A DNA stretch of 64,000 nt from Nectonema munidae (Eukaryota > Nematomorpha > Nectonematoida > Nectonematidae). The notes beneath the pieces are model-generated. The model made no database searches, had not been told where the DNA came from, and saw only the letters and a program-made list of their open reading frames with translations. This document shows, piece by piece, positions 22,018 through 33,679 of the stretch; within the stretch, counting starts at the first letter, position 1, and every line of letters starts with the position of its first letter. The DNA lies in contig JAUIRK010000257.1 of assembly GCA_030549495.1 (NCBI GenBank), positions 62,001-126,000 of the forward strand, in the 5' to 3' direction. Both the position numbers and the translations under genes were made by a program.

Positions 22018-23386
22018 TACTATAAATATACCTTACCTGATGCTTACCCCTTACCTGATTTGAACGAATTGGCTGCTAAAGTGTCAAAGTTCAAATATTT
22101 TAGCTTGATAGATTTCTCCAAAGCATACTATCAGGTCGAGTTAAGAGAGGAAGAACGTATGTATACTGCGTTTGAAGCATGTGGCAAACTTTTCCAATTT
22201 ACCAAAATTCCCATGGGCGTGACAAATGGTGCTTCTGCATTTCAACGCTATATCAACAATTTTATTTCATCAAATAAACTTGTCCATATTTAGATGACAT
22301 GATTGTTTGTAGGGAGTCCTTGGAAGAGCAAAACCATAATCTGAAGCTGCTTTTTGATGCCATCAAGGCAAACTCCCTTAAGATAAATTTGAACAAAAGT
22401 AAATTCCGTCTAACGGATATTAAATTTCTCGGATACGAGATTAGCAAAGGACAATTAAGACCTGACCAAGATCGTGTAAAGCCTTTGATGGAGATGCCCA
22501 TTCCAAGATCTACTGCTGAGCTAAAAAGAATGATGGGATTCTTCTCATACTACGCGAAGTGGATTCGCGACTTTTCGAAAAAGATACAGCCACTTACAAA
22601 AGTTTCATCCTTTCCTTTGGACACTGAACAAAGAAAAGTAATAAAATTTTTGAAAGAAGAGATTAAAGATTCCACTCGGAGCAATTGAACAAGGTAAACC
22701 ACTCGTGTTTGAGACTGATGAATCTAATAAAGCAATTTCTGCTTGTATTTTACAAGAAGGGAGACCATTTGGTTTCTTTCAAAAACACTAAATTCTGCTG
22801 AGAAAAATACACACATCGTGGAAAAAGAAGCTCTTACCATCGTTGAGGCCATACGCAATTGGAAGCACTTTTTAGTTGGGCAAAAATTCACAGTGGTGAC
22901 GGATCAAAAAGCTATTTCTTTCATATTTGTCCCACGTGGTAAAAGCAAAATAAAAAGCGACAAAATGCTTCGTTGGCGCTAGGAACTAGCTTCTTATTCC
23001 TTTGACATCAAATATCGCCCTGGAATAGAAAACGTATCAGCTGATGCCCTATCAAGGTCTTGCACCGTCTCCAAACAATCCTTAGATTTACAACGACTGC
23101 ACAATCATTTGATTCATCCAGGAATCCGGCGAATGCACCACTATGTAAGAGAAAATAACTTACCTTTTTCGATGGAAGAAATCAAAGTTTTAACAAATAA
23201 CTGCCAAGTATGTCGAAAGTGTAAGCCAAGATTCTACAATTCTGACCAACATCACATTATCAAGTCTACTAAACCTTTTGACAGATTGTCGATTGACTTT
23301 AAAGGTCCCTTGCCCTCTAACAACAAAAACAAGTATATCCTAACTATCATAGACGAATACTCAAGGTCATTTTTTCCAAAATGAGC
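22018..23386 (+). mobile_element. Ty3/Gypsy retrotransposon fossil: RT, RNase H, start of integrase
   Basis: The order of parts is reverse transcriptase (YTLPDAYPLPDLNEL; FSLIDFSKAYYQVEL; FTKIPMGVTNGASAFQRY; KSKFRLTDIKFLGYEIS), RNase H-like region (about 22700-22980) and integrase zinc finger plus beginning of the core (HPGIRRMHH, CQVC, DRLSIDFKGPLP). This is the Ty3/Gypsy domain order. The copy is broken, with roughly three to five interruptions, and lacks gag, protease, most of integrase and recognisable terminal repeats. Moderate decay suggests an insertion of intermediate age. It ends about 250 bp upstream of the CYSTM-like gene and directly adjoins the LTR-like segment of a different element at its left. 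Confidence 0.85.
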
Positions 23387-23416
23387 ATATGGAAAAGCCA
23401 ATAGTGCTTAAATATT

Positions 23417-23438
23417 TCTTTCTACCTACCTACCTACC
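23417..23438 (+). repeat. Short (CTAC)n microsatellite
   Basis: CTACCTACCTACC at the end of the Gypsy fossil. Confidence 0.7.
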
Positions 23439-23641
23439 ATCTCTAAAACTTCTCTAACAGAATATCCAAAAATTAGAAAAATTTTATTTTTTGTTTTTAA
23501 CTATAATCTTATATAATAAATGGAACGAATAACTTTATTTACCTAATTTTTCTTTCGAAATACATTAGGTTTTAATTTTGCTTTTTTATTTTAAATATAT
23601 AATAATTATATTTAGATTAATAGTCTTGCTAAATTATTTTT

Positions 23642-26600
23642 ATGGCACAAAATCCTCCTCCTTACGGTTTTAATCAATATTATCAGCCAGGATATCCTCC
23701 TCAATCTGGTACTTTCATTTAATTTTATGAAATTATAACATTTATTTTAAATTAGTACTATTGAGGTTAACTAACCTTCATTGATTCATTAAGTGTTTTC
23801 GTCCTTGCAAAAAATCTATAAGTATATGATGCTTTACTGATAATAAGTTTTAATTTAATTTATTACTAATCAAATGCTTATTTTAAATTTTTTAAAACCT
23901 GGATTCTTACTCTTTTTTCGGTGGGTTTTACCCAATAAATTTATTTTGAGCTGGATAAAATTGCTAACCCTGCATATACGGGAGGAGGATTGTTTTTTCG
24001 CGTTATAAAAATTTACATAGCAGGAAATAGTGTTGGCATATCGCGCAATTTTTCTCAAAATTAGCTAATTTCTGTAATTGCTACCATATTTTTAATTTTG
24101 TGATTACTCAAAAGTTGGTAATATTTGTATTTTTTTAATCCCAAACTATTTGATTAATAGATTTTTTCTTTTCATAAGCCCATTTAAAATGTTAATATTT
24201 TTTTTGATTAGATGGTGTTTTTTTCTAAGTTAAACTTGGCTTGGGCATCTAGCACTCTAGGTTGATAAATTGGAATTTTTTACTTTTGCTCAGAATTTTT
24301 TGGACCCCCTGAGGAGAGGGGGTATTGAAAAAGGAAGACCAATTGAGAAAGTATTTTTAGAAGCGTTTTTTGCCTCTAACCATTCAAAATTGAACTAAGG
24401 TGTCTACCGTCTATTATCCGCACTTTTTTCCCCTCAAAATAATGGTGCGGATAATCAGCGAGATAATAGAAATTAACTTTTTTTCCCCAACGTCAATATC
24501 AAGTTCGAGCAGACCTACCAGCGGGTCTTATGGGCGATAATGGAGGTTTCGTCGACTCTTCATCATTTGCGTGTCTTTCAATCTCATTTGGAGGAAATTA
24601 TTAAGAAATTATCACATATTGACGTACTTGATACCAGATATTCGTTCATTTTGAACAAATACTTTTCAAAAAAATATAACGAGTAGTGATTTATTTACAT
24701 AACCATTGATTTATTAAATTGACCCTAGAATTATCAAACGGAATTATAAACACATAATTAAGCAGGATTCAAAACCTAGAAAATCGTCTAAATCTGGTTC
24801 GTTGAACAGCTGACGGACTTGTTCAGTTGACATCAGATCTTCATCAGCGAAGTGAAGATCATCTTTATCGTCGTCATCAAACTCTTCATCCTCGATGTCT
24901 CCTTCCTCCCAAAGTATGTCGTCTTCAGTGCCGCCAAGTGCGTTGGAAATGCACTTACGATGGATTTTACGATGATCTGTGGGTCTAGTTCTTTCCAACA
25001 GTCAACGATCCATTCGGTGATGGTCACTAGATCAGGAGCATGTTGTCGTCCAGATGGTGTGAACGTCTTGGTTCCATGCTGCATCCACTCTCCTCACTTG
25101 GCTTTCAACATCGATTTCATGGGACGATTAACGCCGACATCTAGTGGTTGTAGTATAGATATCATTCCGCCAGGGATGATAGCTATCTCAGTCCGATGTT
25201 TCTTGACATGATCAAGAAGTGAGGTATTCCTTGACAACGAAATGCATCTAACACCAACAAACTATTGTCTTTTTTATTGACCCCCCCCCCCCCCACCACA
25301 CACACGATTGCCCCACACAGTGTCAATCCAATCACGCATCAGCTTGTTGTTCATCCATCCTTTTTCGTGGATACGCACAATGATTTCACGGGAGAATTTT
25401 ATTCCTTTAGGGAGAGTCTTTCGTTTGAACACAACATAGGGTGGGAGTTTGGTTCCATCACACATACAAGCAAGCATACCGGTGAATCGGTTCTTTTCTG
25501 CGCCCTTGGTACGAATGGTAACTGTGGATGCTCCCTTGTGTTCAATAGTGCTTCGGACGGTAAGTCAAATGTCAGTGGAGTTTGGTCTGCATTTCCTATG
25601 AGAGAGAGGGGTGGGTTGAGGATCTTTCGGCGGTTGATGATGTGAGTCTGGAACGCTGTTAACTTCTCTTCATAGTCTTCAGAAAGCTTCTGGCTGATGT
25701 GAGTTTTACGTCTGATGGAAAGATCATGACGGTTCATGAAACGATAGCACCACATGGTAGATGCTTTGAATTCATTATGGTTCATGGATTTGGCGTACAG
25801 CTTAGCTTTCAATCGAATTTGTACACTGTTCAATGCAACCAATGCCTTGATATCTGCAATCAGTTTATTCACTCTAAGAGTTTAGTTTCAAGATCTGGAT
25901 AAGCGGCTGCACGAGTTCTATTGGTACGTTAGATTTTGGCATCTTTTCAAGTTGAGGTTTGGATCGTTTCCACAGGCGCACATTACTCTCCTCAATGCTA
26001 AAGTGTCTAGCTACACTACGTTTGCCGGGAGTCTCTGCATATTCAACAACTTGCACCTTAAAAGCTGTGGTGTATGACGCTCTCTTGGAAGGCATTTTGT
26101 ATGATATTATCAGTAACTAAATCTGGATGACTGCTATTGGAAACTTGGGAATATTTATACTAAAATTGGTCACGGAAGAATGAACATGTCGCATTTTTTC
26201 AATGTGTGGCTTCTTATTAAACTGTTCCTTTCACAATCGGTAATAAAAATGATAAGATTTATTATTATAACTGGTGGCATTCAACATTAATTATTACATT
26301 AAAATACAAAATTTCTATCTTACCGCACATCAAACCATTCGATAGATGATCACTTGTCGGTGATCGAGCATTCTCTCTGTAACAGTCTGTAGAGTTGATC
26401 TGTCCTGATGACTTGACCGACAAAATTTCCGATGACCTTGCCGTGAAGGGGGGGGGGCGTTCGAATTAGAAAGAGATCATTAATTTTCTCCTGGAAATTA
26501 GCCGTAAAAAGGGGGTGCGGTATTTGTTCAAGAAATAATTCAAAATAAGCTCTCGTAAATTATATCTGGCAAGGACTCCTTGTTTGAGACTATTATAAAG

Positions 26601-29600
26601 AAAATATTTTAATTTAGAATCATGATTGTTATTACCCAAACATAATTTAGGGGTTTTCAGAATAAGTTTGTGAATCGTGCTGTATTCATATAGAGCCGGC
26701 AAGGCTTTCTCTTTTATGCATAAAAACAAAAAAAAAGTATAGAACATAAAACAAGTTTTAAATCTATTTGAAGTGTAATACTCTCAATTAAAAATACATT
26801 CTAAATTTTAACTGATATTTAAATGTAATTAAACATTGCCGATAAGAAGGGGATAGGAGGTTGAAGGTGCGAGAAAAAAGAGATTGTTGCACTCAAGCAG
26901 TGCTTTTGGATTTCGTATTATTTTGTGTATGTGTGTATCGTGTTTTTAAGAAAGCATCTATAGGATTTTACAAATACAATTGTTCTGATGTTTGTGAGAG
27001 GGAGATTGGGCTTACTTTGTGTGGCTAGACAAACAAGGTAACGGTATGCCAGAATTTACAATCGTACATAAAAATCGTGTTCTATTAAAAGTAGTATTTT
27101 ATTTTGTATGTTAATTTTATTCAACATTTTTGATTTATATTTTATAGCGAATACTAATATTTTTTAGAACAGTGTCCACAATATCCTGGTGGCTATCCAC
27201 CTCCACAGGCAGGCTATCCACCACAGCAAGGAGGCTATCCACCACAGCAAGGAGGCTATCCACCACAGCAAGGAGGCTATCCGCCACAACAAGGAGGGTA
27301 TCCAGCGCAGCAAAATGTGTATGCACAACAGCCTGGAACTTTTAAGTATTTTTACTTCTTTTTCCTCTATTTTGCAAGGTATTAAGTATTATTTTGGAAG
27401 AAACAAGACATTTTTTTTTTGAAAAACTTAATGATTATGAATATTTTTCATTCTTTCTCTACTAACTCTGTACTTTTTGATCTAAAAATTTTTCAAAAAA
27501 TGAGTACAAAATCGGAAAAAAGAACATCTTTATTCCTAAAAGACATGAAGCTTTGAAAAATTATTGAATGCCATATTTTCCTTGCATGTCTTTGATTCTA
27601 CCCTTCATTGTATTATCACTATATTTTTATTGAACTAGATAGGGGTAGAATATAGTGAGTGAATGCAAAAGGTAACTTGCATGCCTTGGCTTTTTTAACC
27701 TGTCATGCCACCGTCGTTTTAATTTTGGAACAATTATTTAGAAAGTTTGCGTTCTCCCAAACAATCTGTATTTAATGTTTTTTTAGTAAAAACTCTAAAA
27801 ATTAAATTCGTTGGTTTACTTTTGATGAGATATGTTTTTTGATTCTCTTTTTTTCTATTTACATTTATATATAAATCAATCTAAATTTTAGAAGTTAAAA
27901 ATATTTTGGGAAAAAAAAGCGTTTATATTTGTATTGTTTCAAAAGTGGAATTCTAGAGAACTCTAGTTTCCCTAAAATATAGTTTATTTTTGTATGCATA
28001 TAGTGTGTCCCTTCTTTAGTCAAAGTCTGAAGCTAAGAGTTGGTGTTAAATTTATAAGTTTTTAGATATTTGCTATCTGATCCGGATTTTTTAAGTACTT
28101 GGAGTCGGAGTTGGATATTTTCCCCTCGACTCGCCAACCCTGGTTATAATATATACATGCATTTGTTACAAGCTTAGTTGATCTTGATAGTTAAAAATTA
28201 AAATACTACGTATCATTGAACAGCAGGATTGCTATACCATAAAAAAAATCATTTGATTTGTAGTAATATTAACTTTACAAACACAATTACTCTGAATTGC
28301 AAAAGTATGCGTGTTTAAACCTTTTAGCACCAGCGTCACACCTGTTTCACAAGAAATAAAATCGCCTGCTTTAAATATAAAATTTCATTGAAAAAAAGAA
28401 ATGACTTGTTTTAAAAACTGCCTTTTTAAAATTTAATATGTAAATTAAAAGAGGTTTTCTGAATGATATTGAAAACGAAAAGTTTTTTCCAATGTACAAA
28501 AATACTTTCAATGAGCTTTGTGACAAAATTGTTGAATTAATGAAATTAATAACTTATTTTTACGTTTAGCCAAAATATTTTTCCTCTTAATAAAATGAAT
28601 GAAACTAATGCTCTATATTTAGTAAATGAAACCGTACTAGAAAACAAAAAATATTCATCACAAAAAACAAAGCAAATTCTAGGTCGGAATTTTTTATAGA
28701 AATGAAGGAAAAACAAAAATATATTTGTAAATTAGCCAAACATGAAAGTATCATTTATGATATCGCTCTGCATCCATTCGCAGCACCTATTGATGATTTG
28801 ACAGTTGTAAATTGCACAAGTCACTAGGTTTAAATCATTTATCATCCTATCTAAGCTGAAGGTACTTTCGATACCAATTGTGACAATTATGAATAGGTTT
28901 TTTAATTAATAAAATATGTTTTTTAACTATTTTAAATATAGAATATAAAGTTTACTTTTTGTAAGCATATAGAGTGAACTTCTTTTATTCAAAGTGCAAA
29001 GCTAAGAATTTTCGTTAAATTTTAAGTATTTGAAGTTGGAGTCGGATTTTTTTCAAGTACTAGGAGTTGGTGTCGGATATTTTTCTTACGTCTCCCCAAC
29101 TCTTCTTACAACGAAATTACTTAAAAAATTTATAAATAGCCAGTATAGTCATAGCTATTCCTCCAACGCAAGTGAGTGTGAAAAGACTCTTCTATGTTTT
29201 GAAGATAATCCGGTCTGATCGGTGAGCCACAATGAAGGAAGACATTGTAGAATCCATTCTTTAAAAACACACAGTCGAATCTGTACAAATCAGATCTCGG
29301 CGGGACCAGCAAAAAATTGATATTGACAGAACATCTGTGTACAAAGAATCTATAGGGAAAGAATCGGCCATGTTAACGATAAAACCTAAATACCGATCAA
29401 CCATTTCCTTACGTGCCCTTGGCATTGTCTACTGATGTACATGTATGTATACACGCGTATATTAAATACACATAAACCTATTGTTAGAATCATATTCCTT
29501 CAAATTTTGCATGAAAGCGTTTAAGAAATATTGGAAACTTAAAAAATAAGAACAAGAAAATTACGTTGAAAAAGTCTTTGATGGACGCTTGTTTGGAAGC

Positions 29601-31654
29601 AACAGACTTTTTAACAATAGCCAAATTTTTATAGTGATAAATGATTGAAATTCTGGAAGCATGGATGGATCTTCGACACACGCGAAGGTGCTGATTTTTT
29701 GGAGCATATCACAGACGTTGATGCGGCTGAGTTTTTAATATGATGTTTCGATGGTGTTCTCTTTAACGTTGTCACTGTTGATGGCATTGGTCTGCAGATG
29801 CTGTTAAGTTGTCAAACTTGCACACACTGGCAAAGCATTTTTTTATTAGCATCAACATTTGCGCGGTATTGTTGCAAATAAGTTTCAGCTTTTTTCAGTA
29901 TGTCCGAAATGGTACTGGTGCCGACACCGTTCTTTTCACTTAGAAATTTCTGCGTGGGTTTTGGTGTCAATCTTGAATCATTTATAAGCTTGAGATCAAT
30001 CTCACAGCGTGAACGTTTATTTGCAGGAGGCGGCATGTTTAAACACTTTAGAGATGGTTAATTTTGCCTGAGGTAACGGAATTATTAATGGCTTTTAAAG
30101 ATTTTTTCTTTCCTTTATTTCCTGAATGTGATTTACACGTATAAATATCTAAATGAATATAGTGATTAATAATAATGAGTGAATGAAAATAGAATGGAAA
30201 TTTTATAAAAGATAAATGGCAAAAATATTGTAAACTAGATGAAGAAAAGTTTACTTTCAACCAAAAAAATGGTGCGGGCATGCATTTCTTAACAAGAAGA
30301 GCCATGCTTTTTAGCCTCCTTTATTTTTCTGCGACCAATTAACCTGTTTGATGACATGTCATCTCACTCTACCGCTTATTTTGACTATTCAAATTTTTGC
30401 CCAATATGCTTTGTGTACATTTTGGAAACCTATTGACGGGGTTAGGATTAGTGCAGAATTAGCTTTAGTGTGTATTAGGGTTGAGGTTATGTTTTTGTGT
30501 TAGCGTAATTGTACATACATACATATACATATACATTTTTTGACATTCTTGACACAAATTTTCTTATTTATTTGTATCAATACACATCTAGACATACATA
30601 CATACGAATACATATACTACATATATATTGACATTAGACATCCAAACACTGAAATACCTACATCTCAAAAACAGCGGTATGACCTGTCATCTTTAAATAA
30701 TTTAGACGATTTCTTGTTTAAGGTAGTTTTATATCTAATTTGGGATCAAGTTAGTTAACGCGTTTTCATCTTGATCTATCATCATCGATTGGTCTTACAT
30801 AGCCGACTCTTTTTTGAGCGTGTTTCTTATTTTTCACTCTCAGATTTTTTTCATCAGAAGTTATTTATTGTTTAGATAATTTTTTGAGTTTGCCTTTTTT
30901 TACTTTTTGTAAAGCATTTACTGAAATTAAAATCGAAAATTGTTTCTGCATTACTGCTCTAAAAATACATTGCGGGATCTTCAGAAACTTGAGAGAGGCT
31001 ATATATATATAAATAACATTGAGTATTATGATACCAATAAAAAACAGAGTTTTTAATTGCTTTTTAACATATGTTTCTTACCACACTATAAAATTGCACT
31101 TTCCCTTGTTAGGGAGTTTAACACGTATGAAACATTTATACATTATAAAATTTTGCTGCTTTTAGCTTTCAAAGCTACGTGCCAAGGATCCAGAAATATC
31201 GAAAACCTTTAACAATTGCCTTGGTTGTCATGTTTGTGTTTTTTATACTCTCTGTGCTCTTTAGAATCTTTTTTAGAAGGCGTCACTACTATTCCTATGC
31301 TACACATGGTTAAAAAGATAGAGATACATCTCTAAACAATATAATGGCTTTTATTTATTACTATATAATTATTGTTATTATTATATATTTTTATTGTACG
31401 AAAACATTTGTTCTAAAGTTAATACATTTTATGGATGTAAAATCTAGCGTTTTTTTAAATAATTCCTAAATTCTAAATAAAATGATTTCTTCTCTATTAC
31501 ACCAGCCATCTACACATATTTTAATTCTTTTTATGCATGCAAATGCAGTTCGCAGTACCATGGCGGTGGACAAAGTAGTGATATGATGAGTTGCTTACAA
31601 AAAGCTGCATGTTTGGCTTGCTTGTGTTGGTGCTGCAAGGAATGTTTGGACTAG
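23642..31654 (+). CDS. GYPPQ-repeat protein with CYSTM-like Cys-rich tail (exons 23642-23708, 27168-27345, 31549-31654)
   Basis: Exon 1 starts at ATG (MAQNPPPYGFNQYYQPGYPP) and ends at a GTACTT donor. Exon 2 follows a TTTTTAG acceptor and encodes five GYPPQQG-type heptads, ending AACAGCCTGGAACTTTTAA|GTATTT. Exon 4 follows ATGCAG and encodes SQYHGGG... then MMSCLQKAACLACLCWCCKE and a stop. The three exons total 351 nt, exactly 117 codons. Pro/Gln/Tyr repeats followed by a short Leu/Cys-rich hydrophobic tail are the CYSTM (cysteine-rich transmembrane module) architecture; members are tail-anchored or palmitoylated membrane proteins, often stress-linked, but function here is not inferable. AATAAA is at 31964. 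Introns are 3.5 and 4.2 kb and carry transposon debris. Confidence 0.8.
24410..26530 (-). mobile_element. pogo/Tigger-like DNA transposon in intron 1 of the GYPPQ gene (broken)
   Basis: The minus strand encodes, in order: MPSKRASYTTAFKVQVVEYA with RSVARHF (N-terminal helix-turn-helix, 25874-26095); a CENP-B-type DNA-binding part with STMWCYRFMNRHDLSIRRKT (25399-25872); NADQTPLTFDLPS, containing the first catalytic Asp; PPYVVFKRKT and the VRIHEKGWMNNKLMRDWID segment (25274-25477); and a C-terminal part with VDCWKEL and NALGGTEDD followed by an acidic stretch (24744-25084). This is the domain order of pogo-type transposases. Frame changes between the pieces, including one at a C-run near 25281, show that it is inactive. 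Terminal repeats are uncertain: TATTATCCGCACTTTTTTCC at 24412 and the complement of AAAAAGGGGGTGCGGTAT at 26504 are only partly alike. Confidence 0.8.
26531..27160. other. Intron sequence between the pogo element and exon 2
   Basis: No feature recognised apart from a short hydrophobic minus-strand ORF that looks accidental. Confidence 0.4.
27180..27315 (+). repeat. 21-bp coding minisatellite
   Basis: About five tandem copies of a unit like GGAGGCTATCCACCACAGCA, each encoding seven residues of GGYPPQQ type. The three central units are almost identical, so copy number may vary between alleles. Confidence 0.85.
27960..28145 (+). repeat. Dispersed repeat with GTCGGAGTT end, copy 1
   Basis: Shares the order TGCATATAGTGTGTCCCTTC, AAAGTCTGAAGCTAAGA, and ACTTGGAGTCGGAGTTGGAT with 28925-29105. 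Confidence 0.6.
28315..28400 (+). mobile_element. TTAA-type MITE fragment in intron 2 of the CYSTM-like gene
   Basis: TTAAACCTTTTAGCACCAG at the left and AATCGCCTGCTTTAAATATA inside match the family; the right end is not recognisable. Confidence 0.45.
28925..29105 (+). repeat. Dispersed repeat with GTCGGAGTT end, copy 2
   Basis: About 170 bp in direct orientation to 27960-28145, ending ACTAGGAGTTGGTGTCGGAT. It immediately precedes the hAT C-terminal fragment, so it may belong to the same element. Confidence 0.6.
29105..29275 (+). pseudogene. hAT transposase C-terminal (dimerisation) fragment
   Basis: Plus-strand frame reads IVIAIPPTQVSVKRLFYVLK, IIRSDR, then after a stop ATMKEDIVESIL. This is the highly conserved 'P.T.VSVERLFS.LK.IRSDRR..L.EDIVE.IL' segment of hAT transposases. 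Upstream domains are absent or too decayed. It lies in intron 2 of the GYPPQ gene. Confidence 0.75.
29490..30036 (-). pseudogene. pogo/Tigger transposase fragment with CENP-B-type HTH
   Basis: From 30036 downward: MPPPANKRSRCEIDLKLIND, then LSEKNGVGTSTISDILKKAE. This is the N-terminal helix-turn-helix of Tigger-like transposases, where 'GV..STISDI.K' is diagnostic. A second open piece (29490-29681) includes IVKKSVASKQASIKDFF, which resembles the C-terminal region of such proteins. The catalytic core between them is deleted. Confidence 0.65.
30345..30695 (+). mobile_element. MITE family 2, copy in GYPPQ intron 2
   Basis: About 345 bp matching 52385-52775 in inverted orientation over its full length. 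The left end has GATGACATGTCATCTCACTC and TACCGCT; the right end is AGCGGTATGACCTGTCATC. Terminal inverted repeats of GATGACANGTCAT...ACCGCT type bound it. The interior carries CATACATACATA-type runs and GATTAGTGCAGAATTA. Confidence 0.7.
31166..31313 (+). CDS. Alternative last exon of the GYPPQ gene: single transmembrane helix
   Basis: After a TTTTAG acceptor, the frame set by exon 2 (two carried bases AA + C) reads NFQSYVPRIQKYRKP, then a hydrophobic helix (LTIALVVMFVFFILSVLF), then RIFFRRRHYYSYATHG and TAA at 31311. Exon 1 + exon 2 + this exon total 393 nt, exactly 131 codons. It cannot be joined onward to the 31549 exon in frame: the only good donor (ATG|GTTAAAAAG) gives phase 1 and an early stop. 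AATAAA at about 31478 could end this transcript. The helix flanked by basic residues predicts a type-II or tail-anchored membrane form. Composition is less AT-rich than the intron, which supports coding. Confidence 0.6.
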
Positions 31655-31979
31655 TTTCCTATGGCTCATTTCGCGCCAAAACCAAATTTAACCCAAAAAG
31701 ATTTTATTTGTACTTTAATCTCAACTCTTGCGGCTTAAATAATATCGTTTTATACTTATATCCTTCTTTTTATACTTTTCCATGAATCAGTTTATTTTGT
31801 AGCAATAACAGCCTTTTAATTTTTTATCCAAAATATTCATATATGGTGTACTTGTTGCCAGCTTCATCTATATTAAAGAAAATATTTTTAATTTATGGGT
31901 ATATTATGTTTCTATATATCTATTTTAAAATTTCTATGTTTTTCATTCCTACGTCTTGTTTCTAATAAAATTTTTAAAA

Positions 31980-32735
31980 AATTCAAGAGACAAAATTGGA
32001 TCATCTCATTTTTTGTATAAAATTGAGTAATTTTTAACCTCATAAAAACAAATTCTCAAAAATTTATAATCGAAAAATATGTTAACCTTATTTGTAGTAA
32101 TATATATTAATTATTTTGCTAACTAGTTTCTGCAACATACTGCCTTCTTGGGAGGAGTACCTAAAGGTAATGAGTATTTGTATTCAAACTTTGATGGTAG
32201 TCTTACGTTAGTGGTCTTCATTCTTTTAGAGGATTTTCCACCGATGAAACCCTAAAAAATTATGTGGTTCACACAAAAAGTTTATTTAAAATTAACATTT
32301 TTTAACTTCAAAAGTTATATAGATTTTTTGGAATTGAATAACATTTTTGAAAAAATATATAAGGATCAAAAGCACACATTCAATAAAAATATCAGTTCTA
32401 TTCATTCTTTTGAAGTTTACGATATTAAATCAACAAGATTTTACATATTTAGAGCTTAAACTTGTAACACCCCTAAGAACATTTATAAGGATTAACTTAT
32501 TGCGCAATATGTAAGTATATATATTTATTAAACGTATATATAATCATAATCTTAGAAAAAAATTAAAGATTAGGGAACTACGCTCGACTAAAAAATGATT
32601 AAGTGATGACTTAATTCTTAACTCCATCATGTCCTGTAATAAATATAAATAAAATGTTACCTTTGGAAATCAAATATCTTTGCAACATCAAATCTTTTGA
32701 AAAAAGATAAAATAAATACTGTTTTACTCTCCAAA
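31980..32735. other. AT-rich stretch downstream of the GYPPQ gene
   Basis: No gene seen. The ORF at 32262-32459 has AT-driven composition and no motif. Confidence 0.4.
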
Positions 32736-32739
32736 CATT

Positions 32740-33275
32740 TAACTTTGACCCGTAACGCCACTAGGTATTATATTTATTTTTCGATTATTTTGTAGAAAAT
32801 ATATAGCACCAAAAATCTGCGTTTTTATAAATGGTAGTTTATGTATATTTTAAAATAGAATAAGCCTATATCACATATACCACATTTTGACAGGCTTGTC
32901 CAGATTGGATTGATGTTCTGGCATATCTACAAATTTTTTCTCAGAAAATAGTAATACCAATGAAATCAGCATATCTGGAAATGCTAGTTTACATTTATTT
33001 TAGGATAAATATAGTTTATTTTACATATATTACTTTTTGATAGATGCACTCAACTTTAATTGATGTTCTGGCTTATACTAATTATTTCGTAAAAAATAAG
33101 TAATACCAATGAAATCAGCGTATTTGAAAATACTAGTTTACTCTTTTTAGTATAAAAATAGTTTGTTTTACATATATTACTTTTTGACATGTTTGCTCAA
33201 CTTTGATTGATGTTTTCTGGCTTATCTACTAATTATTTCCTAGAAAATAAGTAATACCAATGAAATCAGCGTATA
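32740..33275 (+). repeat. Satellite B: about three and a half monomers of ~150 bp
   Basis: GTAATACCAATGAAATCAGC occurs at 32951, 33100 and 33251 (149 and 151 bp apart). Each is followed by a TAGTTTAC block, TTTACATATATTACTTTTTG and TTGATGTTCTGGC. Sequence is unrelated to satellite A, although the period is the same. Confidence 0.85.
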
Positions 33276-33679
33276 TAAATCACCATCAAATTCAGAACCC
33301 TTGAATATATATAACAATTACATTCATCTCACCACTTACTTTTCTCTCAATTTTTCTATCTCGGGCAGAATTCGCCCCTGCGATTTAAGCATACTTTTTC
33401 CACTGCCTCATATAGAACAACTTGATGATACTAAAATTTTCAAAAAAGCATTGGAACGTTCACAAATAATGTCAACCTAATTTTGGTTATTTTTCAACGC
33501 CTCTTCCTCCTCTTGTCTAATTTTTACTGTATATTCTCTTATTAAATGTTACCTATTGTCGACTTTTTGCCCTCCCCTCCTAGTTTTCGAACTCGTGGCA
33601 AATCTTGAAAGCGAGCCTAATTATTATTTTTGAGTCGCACGTCACCATTCGTTGCCCAAGATTGAATTAATACATTATT

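Noticed and set aside
25281-25295. C homopolymer as assembly artefact
   Set aside because: Similar C or G runs occur at 17550, 19201 and 26450, so this may be a real feature; it cannot be decided without reads.
24410-26530. Host CENP-B-like gene
   Set aside because: The pogo domain order is complete but split over several frames and lies within an intron of another gene; it behaves as a dead transposon.
27189-27422. Alternative frame over the GYPPQ repeat (AIHHSKE repeats)
   Set aside because: It is a shadow of the 21-bp repeat; the GYPPQ frame fits the flanking exons and splice phases.
32740-33275. CRISPR-like array
   Set aside because: The repeats are ~150-bp diverged tandem monomers without spacers, in a eukaryotic context.
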